Shown one piece after another: positions 59,178-64,000 of a DNA stretch of 64,000 nt. Origin of the DNA: JBLMZI01 sp050258755 (GTDB taxonomy: Bacteria > Bacillota > Syntrophomonadia > Syntrophomonadales > DTU052); contig JBLMZI010000009.1 of the NCBI GenBank assembly GCA_050258755.1, positions 1-64,000 of the forward strand, in the 5' to 3' direction. The first letter of the stretch is position 1, and every line of letters begins with the position of its first letter. The notes under the pieces are model-generated. The model saw nothing but the letters and a program-made list of their open reading frames with translations, was not told where the DNA came from and did not search any database. Made by a program: the position numbers and the translations under genes.

Positions 59178-60968
59178 ATGGATGATACCAAGCTCGACCA
59201 CATTGTGCACGCTTCGCTGGAAGCGCTTCCTGATCTGCTGCACGTCGTGAATGCCGAATTGAATGTGGTCTATGCCAACCGGGCCATGCGGCGAGTCACC
59301 CGCGGCCTTGGCAAATCTGCCGGGCTTTGGTCCGAGCGTCTGCCGGACCTGTTTCCTTTTCTTCCCAAGGCAACCCTGGAACACTATCGCACCGCCTTTC
59401 AAACCGGACGGACCGCCAGGGCGGAAACCTCCCTGCTGGTCAAAAACCGGGCCTATCATGCCGAATTCTATTGGGTGCCGATTCACAGCGGCGGCACCGT
59501 GACGCATGTTGTGACTTTGATCCGGGACCTGACCCGACTCAACCAGACCGAACGCGCGCTGAACGAAAGCGAAAACCGCTTCCGGCGGATCACCGGCCTG
59601 ATGTTGGATCTGGTGGTTGAAATCGACCTGACCGGAATGATTATCTATGCCAGCCCGTCCCACACCGTGGTGACCGGATGGCGGCCTGAACAACTGGTTG
59701 GCACATATACTTTCCAATACCAGCATCCGGACGATACGCCCCATGTCACTGAAGTCTTTCGGGCCGGCACCGAGCGCGGAAGCTCTGGAAAACTGGCCTA
59801 TCGGATCCGAAAAGCGGATGGCAGCTACATCTGGGTGGAAACTGTCGGGAACCCGGTTTTCGACGAATCCGGGAACTGTACCGGCGCCATTCTTTCCTCA
59901 CGCGATATTGACGAAATGAAACGCACCCAGGACCGGCTGGAATACCTGGCCCACCATGACCCGTTGACCGGATTATACAACCGGCATCATTTTGAGCGGG
60001 AATTGGCGCGCCAAAGTCAGCAGCCGACATTTCCGCTGACGGTTCTGGTTTTTGATGTTGACGGCTTAAAACTGGTGAATGACACCCTGGGCCTGGCGGC
60101 TGGCGATCTGCTGCTGCAGGCCTGTGCCGGCATTCTCAGGGAAAACTGTGACGCGGCCGACATTCTTTGTCGTACCGGCGGTGATGAGTTCGCGGTGTTG
60201 AGTCCCAACCGCTCACAGACCGGATTGGATCAAAAAATCGAGGCAATTCGGCACGGCATTCGCGAGCATAACCGGATTCACCCCGATTTGCCGCTGAGCA
60301 TTGCCATCGGCTACGCGACCCGCACCAGACCGGAACCGGCGCTGATTGATCTCTTCAAGGATGCCGGCAAGCACATGTACCGCGAAAAGCTGCTGCACAG
60401 CCAGAGCGCCCGCAGCGCCATTGTCGAAGTTGTCATGAAAGCCCTGGAGGTGCGCGACTTTATTACCGAAGGACACACCGACCGCCTGCAGGACCTGGTC
60501 TCCATGATCGCCCGGGCTTTGCGGTTTGACGATCAGCAGTTGAACGACCTATGCCTGTTCGCCAGATTTCACGACATCGGAAAGGTCGGCATACCAGACC
60601 GCATCCTGTTCAAGCCGGCGGCCTTGACACCCGAGGAATTCGAGGAAATGAAAACACACAGTGAAATCGGATATCGAATCGCACTGTCATCCCCGGAATT
60701 GATTCCGATCGCCGATCTGATTTTGAAACACCATGAATGGTACAATGGCAAAGGATACCCGTTCGGCCTGGCGGAAGAGAATATTCCGATCGAATGCCGC
60801 ATCCTGGCGATCGCGGACGCCTATGACGCCATGAGCAATGACCGCCCTTACCGGAAAGCCATGGGCAAAGAAACGATTGTCCAGGAAATCCGCCGCTGTG
60901 CCGGGACCCAATTTGACCCCCATCTCGTGGCTGTCTTCCTCGAAGTCATCGATTCGACCCTGTTATAG
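59178..60968 (+). CDS. PAS-PAS-GGDEF-HD-GYP protein
   Basis: A 596-aa soluble protein: PAS (about 5-115), PAS (125-245), GGDEF (255-410; CRTGGDEFAV) and HD-GYP (415-590; FHDIGKVGIPD, KHHEWYNGKGYP). The position of the inhibitory RxxD site reads DAAD, so product inhibition may be lost. HD-GYP domains hydrolyse c-di-GMP. No membrane segment, so cytoplasmic sensing. The ATG at 59178 has GGAGGG 8 bases upstream; a longer open frame begins at 58998 but lacks signals. It may be co-transcribed with the EamA gene 22 bp downstream. Confidence 0.92.
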   Translation: MDDTKLDHIVHASLEALPDLLHVVNAELNVVYANRAMRRVTRGLGKSAGLWSERLPDLFPFLPKATLEHYRTAFQTGRTARAETSLLVKNRAYHAEFYWVPIHSGGTVTHVVTLIRDLTRLNQTERALNESENRFRRITGLMLDLVVEIDLTGMIIYASPSHTVVTGWRPEQLVGTYTFQYQHPDDTPHVTEVFRAGTERGSSGKLAYRIRKADGSYIWVETVGNPVFDESGNCTGAILSSRDIDEMKRTQDRLEYLAHHDPLTGLYNRHHFERELARQSQQPTFPLTVLVFDVDGLKLVNDTLGLAAGDLLLQACAGILRENCDAADILCRTGGDEFAVLSPNRSQTGLDQKIEAIRHGIREHNRIHPDLPLSIAIGYATRTRPEPALIDLFKDAGKHMYREKLLHSQSARSAIVEVVMKALEVRDFITEGHTDRLQDLVSMIARALRFDDQQLNDLCLFARFHDIGKVGIPDRILFKPAALTPEEFEEMKTHSEIGYRIALSSPELIPIADLILKHHEWYNGKGYPFGLAEENIPIECRILAIADAYDAMSNDRPYRKAMGKETIVQEIRRCAGTQFDPHLVAVFLEVIDSTLL

Positions 60969-60990
60969 CGTGCAAGGAGCGTCTTGAGCC

Positions 60991-61899
60991 ATGACGATTT
61001 CGGAACAATGGAAGGGTGTTGGCTTTGTCCTTGGCGCCGACGCGCTCTGGGCACTGTCGGGCTCAATGGCGAAATACCTGTTTAACCAACATATCAGCCC
61101 ATTTCACCTGGTACAGATCCGACTAACCCTGTCCGCCTTGATTCTGGCGGTCTTTTTGGCTGTAACCCGTCCGGCCTTGCTGAAAATTGAGCGCTCCGAC
61201 CTGCGTTATCTGCTCATCTTCGGTATCTTTGGCATGGCCCTGGTTCAGTTCACCTATTTGTTCACGATCAGCGAAACCAACGTGTCGACGGCTGTTTTTC
61301 TGCAGTACCTTGCGCCAGCCTTCGTCGTGCTTTATGAAACCGTGGCATGGCGCCAGGAACTGCGTCCGGTCAAAGCCGCCGCACTGGTACTGGCGTTGGT
61401 TGGCGGGCTGCTGATTCTGAAAGGACCGGGGGGCTGGGCCCTTTCGGTGACCCCCATCGGTCTGGCCAGCGGTCTGACCTCCGCAGCCGCCTTCGGGTTT
61501 TATATTGTATACGGAAAATATGGGCTTTCCAGATATCACCCATTGACCCTCCTGGTCTGGGGCCTCGGGCTCGGCGCCCTGGCCTGGGCGATCGCCCGCC
61601 CGCCGTGGCTGCTGCCGTCCTTTTCAACCCGGGATTGGCTGTTTTTCCTGTATATTGCAGTCTTCGCAACCATCATCCCGTTTGGTTTGTTCTTCAAGGG
61701 ATTGAATCATCTGACCCCTGCGGTGACGGGCATAACCAGTATGATGGAACCAGTCCTGGCGGGTTTGTTCGCGTTCGTGCTGCTCAACGAAGTGCTGTCT
61801 TTGCCGCAGCTCGCCGGATGCGCTCTGATTATTGCCGGTGTTCTGATCATCCAGCAGACCGGAAATCCCACTGAAACAACCGCCCCCCCAAATGCCTAG
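60991..61899 (+). CDS. EamA/DMT-superfamily transporter
   Basis: A 302-aa protein with ten membrane helices arranged as two EamA repeats (about 5-140 and 155-290). The repeats end in the typical QYLAPAFVVLYETVAWRQEL and SMMEPVLAGLFAFVLLNE segments. DMT transporters export metabolites or amino acids; the substrate is unknown. The ATG lies 22 bp after the GGDEF/HD-GYP gene. Confidence 0.92.
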   Translation: MTISEQWKGVGFVLGADALWALSGSMAKYLFNQHISPFHLVQIRLTLSALILAVFLAVTRPALLKIERSDLRYLLIFGIFGMALVQFTYLFTISETNVSTAVFLQYLAPAFVVLYETVAWRQELRPVKAAALVLALVGGLLILKGPGGWALSVTPIGLASGLTSAAAFGFYIVYGKYGLSRYHPLTLLVWGLGLGALAWAIARPPWLLPSFSTRDWLFFLYIAVFATIIPFGLFFKGLNHLTPAVTGITSMMEPVLAGLFAFVLLNEVLSLPQLAGCALIIAGVLIIQQTGNPTETTAPPNA

Positions 61900-61910
61900 T
61901 GATATAGAAA

Positions 61911-61952
61911 ACCCGGCAGAAACGCAATCCTTTTCGGATGGCTCAGCCGGGT
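61911..61952. terminator. Possible bidirectional terminator
   Basis: ACCCGGC (61911-61917) and GCCGGGT (61946-61952) form a 7-bp outer stem enclosing a small ATCC/GGAT hairpin, between the convergent EamA and SagB-type genes. No strong U-run. Confidence 0.5.
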
Positions 61953-61973
61953 CGTCAATGCTGTCGTAAATGG

Positions 61974-62690
61974 CTATTCCTTATGTCCCAGCGGCACAAC
62001 ATAAAACACGCGCCAGTTTTTGCCCAAATACAGGAACCGGCGGGATTGATCCTCGCTGATGCCGCCGATCGTCACACTCCCCAGGTCCAGCGCGGTTGCC
62101 TGCAGGACCGCATTTTGGGCCGCGTGCCCGGCTTCCAGCGTGACATACCGCTCCGCCTGGGACGCACTGAACTGCTGGGTTCGGTCAATCCGCCCGGCGA
62201 TCACCAGATTGGCCGCCGCGCCCCAGGGTGTCGGCTGCTGTACTGCAGCCAGCAGCTCGACGGTTAACTTTCCCGATTTGAGCCGGGTCAAGCGGTGGCC
62301 GGCCGGTTCATATCGGTACAAACCCGCGCTCAGTCCTGAAACATGATCTGCCACCACGAAAACCTCAAGCGGATGGACCCCAAATGCCGAAGGCGTGGTT
62401 CGTTTTGCCGCTTTCAAATCCGTGATTCCCTGGGCTGCCCACAAGACCTGTCCCAATTCGGCCAGGGTCATGGGCGCCGAAGCGTAAGTGCGCACCGACC
62501 GACGGTTTTCGATGGCCTGGGTCAGACTCATGCCGCCCTTCACCGACGGTGCCGGAAGCGCGATTCGCTGTCCGGAAGGCAAACCGTTGCCCGAATCAGG
62601 CGCCGGATAGAGCAGCTTCAAGGCAAGCGTTCCGAGGGCAAACAGAATAAAAAGCAGGGATAACCCGAGTACAATTCTGCGTTTCCACAT
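61974..62690 (-). CDS. SagB-type nitroreductase-family protein, membrane-anchored
   Basis: A 238-aa protein with one N-terminal membrane helix (about 5-25) and an FMN-dependent nitroreductase fold of the SagB/ThcOx type: IENRRSVRTYASAPMTLAEL, then VLWAAQGIT, RTTPSAFGVHPLEVFVV, and GHAAQNAVLQATALDLGSVTIGG. SagB enzymes oxidise azolines in peptide natural products, but many such stand-alone proteins have unknown roles. No RiPP precursor or cyclodehydratase gene is near. The ATG at 62690 has GGAGGGG upstream. Confidence 0.88.
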   Translation of the reverse strand: MWKRRIVLGLSLLFILFALGTLALKLLYPAPDSGNGLPSGQRIALPAPSVKGGMSLTQAIENRRSVRTYASAPMTLAELGQVLWAAQGITDLKAAKRTTPSAFGVHPLEVFVVADHVSGLSAGLYRYEPAGHRLTRLKSGKLTVELLAAVQQPTPWGAAANLVIAGRIDRTQQFSASQAERYVTLEAGHAAQNAVLQATALDLGSVTIGGISEDQSRRFLYLGKNWRVFYVVPLGHKE

Positions 62691-62756
62691 CGCCAACCCC
62701 TCCCCCACATTAGACGTACAACAAGAAGGTTTTCTGACCGTACGCCGTTTGATGCG

Positions 62757-63428
62757 TTACTCTTCCCGCCACCCCTGGCTCCCGATCAATGGGACAAAGC
62801 GAACCGCAACCGTTTGCTGCTGAAGCATCCGGCCATCTTCGTTCGTGACCAGGATCAACTCCTGCACGGTGTGGCCGCCGACCGGAATGATCATTCGGCC
62901 GCCCGGCCCCAGTTGATTTTGCAGCGTATCGGGAATTTCCGGTGCTCCGGCCGAAACCAGAATACAGTCGAAGGGGCCTTCTTCAGGCCATCCTACGGTT
63001 CCATCCGCCGTTCGGACGACGCAGTTGTCATAGCCGAGATCAATGAAAACGGCGCTGGCCCGCTCGGCCAGCGCCTCAATGCGCTCTACGGTGAAAACCC
63101 GGCTTGCGATCCGGCTGATGACCGCCGCGGCGTAGCCAGAACCCGTGCCGATTTCCAACACCCGGTCATTCGGGCCCGGGGACAGCCTGTCAATCATATA
63201 GGCCACGATATACGGCTGAGAGATGGTCTGTCCCCAACCGATCGGCAGCGGGTGATCCCCGTACGCCCGCGCAATGTAGGCTTCGGGAATGAACCGATGG
63301 CGCGGCACGGCCTCGCATGCTGAAAGGACAGCTTTGTTCCCGATGCCGCGCGCTAAAAGCTGTTCGCGAACCATCGTTTTTCGCTGTAGGGTCAGTTCTT
63401 CTTCCGTGAATTGGTTTTGGGATGACAT
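62757..63428 (-). CDS. pcm: Protein-L-isoaspartate O-methyltransferase
   Basis: A 223-aa SAM-dependent enzyme that methylates isoaspartyl residues to start repair of aged proteins. Marks: MVREQLLARGI, VPRHRFIPEAYIARAYGDHPLPIGWGQTISQPYIVA (substrate region, in two parts), SAM motif VLEIGTGSGYAAA (about 91-103) and GGRMIIPVG. Usual length. It lies 50 bp upstream of the SagB-type gene end region on the same strand. Confidence 0.95.
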   Translation of the reverse strand: MSSQNQFTEEELTLQRKTMVREQLLARGIGNKAVLSACEAVPRHRFIPEAYIARAYGDHPLPIGWGQTISQPYIVAYMIDRLSPGPNDRVLEIGTGSGYAAAVISRIASRVFTVERIEALAERASAVFIDLGYDNCVVRTADGTVGWPEEGPFDCILVSAGAPEIPDTLQNQLGPGGRMIIPVGGHTVQELILVTNEDGRMLQQQTVAVRFVPLIGSQGWREE

Positions 63429-63486
63429 GTTTTGGGCACCCCCGATTTAGGGCCGGTCAAACCTGAAAGTCGGCAATTTTTAAAGA

Positions 63487-63678
63487 TTAAGCCTCGTCAG
63501 GCTGCTCCTCTTTCAGATCAGCATCGTCCGGTTCACCTTTTTTCTTCTTTTTGCGGTGATCTTTCGCTTCGCCGTAAAAATGACGCTCCCCGCCGCCGCT
63601 GTGCTGCGCGGCGCTCTTTTGTTTTTTCTGTTCAATCATTTTGCGCATCATTTCAACGTTTTTATCCTCTGCCATCAT
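63487..63678 (-). CDS. Small highly charged protein, 63 aa
   Basis: A hydrophilic protein with Lys-rich (KKQKS; DHRKKKKKGE) and Asp/Glu-rich C-terminal parts and HSGGGERHFYGEAK in between, likely disordered. No family recognised. GGAGG precedes the ATG-ATG start at 63678, which supports translation. Confidence 0.6.
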   Translation of the reverse strand: MMAEDKNVEMMRKMIEQKKQKSAAQHSGGGERHFYGEAKDHRKKKKKGEPDDADLKEEQPDEA

Positions 63679-63775
63679 CTATTCCTCCAAATCAAATTTT
63701 CCCGTCTTCAAAGAAAAAGATCCGTTCAACACGGATCATGTTTACATTTTACTTGATTTCAGACGGTTCCCGCTA

Positions 63776-64000
63776 CTACCCAATCCGGGTAATCCGCATC
63801 GGGGGCTGGTCGTATTTTTCGTCTGCACTCGTTGAACGGCCTCCAGCGGGCTCGGAAACCGATTTTGCGGCCGGATCGCTTGGGAAGCAAACCGAAAACA
63901 CAGTTCCGGTGGCGGAGGTTTGAAAATGGAGCCGGGCATTGTGACGCTCCGCGATACTGTAGCACACCGCCAAACCTAATCCGGTTCCGCCCTCTTTGGT
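63776..64000 (-). CDS. Sensor histidine kinase, C-terminal fragment (cut by window)
   Basis: The last 74 codons of a minus-strand gene that enters from beyond the window. It reads KEGGTGLGLAVCYSIAERHN, the G2 box and final helix of a histidine-kinase ATPase domain, then LHFQTSATGTVFSVCFP, followed by a ~35-residue tail of low complexity. The stop is at 63776. Sensor and dimerisation parts are not visible. Confidence 0.85.
   Translation of the reverse strand, partial: TKEGGTGLGLAVCYSIAERHNARLHFQTSATGTVFSVCFPSDPAAKSVSEPAGGRSTSADEKYDQPPMRITRIG

Noticed and set aside
61974..62690. RiPP biosynthesis locus around the SagB-type gene
   Set aside because: No precursor peptide, YcaO cyclodehydratase or dedicated exporter lies nearby; the protein looks like a stand-alone nitroreductase relative.
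1..64000. CRISPR arrays, prophage or integrative element
   Set aside because: No regularly spaced direct repeats, no cas, integrase or phage structural genes were seen; the only mobile DNA recognised is the IS3 end.

Overview
The window looks like chromosomal DNA of an anaerobic, probably Gram-positive (Bacillota, Clostridia-like) bacterium. Pointers are a DarA-type cyclic-di-AMP receptor, a SpoIID/LytB-domain protein, DUF2512, YmaF-like and YhfW-like proteins, strong purine-rich ribosome binding sites with frequent GTG/TTG starts, a small 2[4Fe-4S] ferredoxin and a six-subunit Ech-type [NiFe] hydrogenase. The DNA is moderately G+C-rich by eye. No species is claimed.

Layout. 1-5.6 kb: the end of an IS3-family element, tRNA-Pro(CGG), a chemoreceptor with a CZB domain and a degenerate paralog of it, a Rieske-FAD oxidoreductase, and a geneless stretch with a striking nested inverted-repeat structure. 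5.6-8.7 kb: small housekeeping genes (thiamine pyrophosphokinase, ferredoxin, TrmL, SpoIID-like). 8.8-12.7 kb: a branched-chain amino acid ABC transporter (livK-livH-livM-livG) with no livF. 12.9-21.6 kb, all on the minus strand: HAD hydrolase, ComFB, RNase HI, hexapeptide acyltransferase and YkgJ-type protein, then the Ech hydrogenase (echA, B, C, D, E, F) with two related AbrB-like proteins, one between echB and echC and one after echF. A terminator-like hairpin sits exactly on the echA ribosome binding site.

21.7-34.3 kb: FmdB-like protein, CBS protein plus c-di-AMP receptor, CPBP protease, a glycan module (GH15, DUF4912, GH57), a PaaG-like crotonase, and a run of lipoproteins and small membrane proteins with CapA and a YiiX-like hydrolase. 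34.3-43.3 kb: VWA/MoxR pair, metallo-beta-lactamase-fold hydrolase, CoA-transferase, YmaF-like protein, CheY plus a CheX-like protein with MshEN-like repeats, a 3-hydroxyacyl-CoA dehydrogenase-like SDR and a MarR regulator. 43.3-61 kb is rich in signalling genes: a ComFB-PAS fusion, a membrane GGDEF protein, two large CHASE4-type sensors (one GGDEF/HD-GYP, one histidine kinase), a second GGDEF/HD-GYP protein, and an atypical histidine kinase next to a response regulator whose C-terminus resembles RelE/ParE toxins. Long-chain acyl-CoA ligase lies within this stretch. 61-64 kb: EamA transporter, SagB-type nitroreductase, Pcm, a small charged protein and the cut-off end of another histidine kinase.

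How it fits together. Acyl-CoA ligase, crotonase, SDR dehydrogenase and CoA-transferase could supply steps of fatty-acid or butyrate-type metabolism. Ferredoxin and Ech would link the resulting redox balance to H2 and ion gradients. This is inference, because the genes are scattered rather than in one operon. The second theme is cyclic-dinucleotide signalling: three GGDEF proteins, two HD-GYP domains, two ComFB-type candidate c-di-GMP receptors and one c-di-AMP receptor in 64 kb. Most useful leads: the RelE-like response regulator, the ComFB-PAS fusion, the hairpin at the echA start, the AbrB-like pair in the Ech locus, and the structured element at 5.15-5.37 kb.
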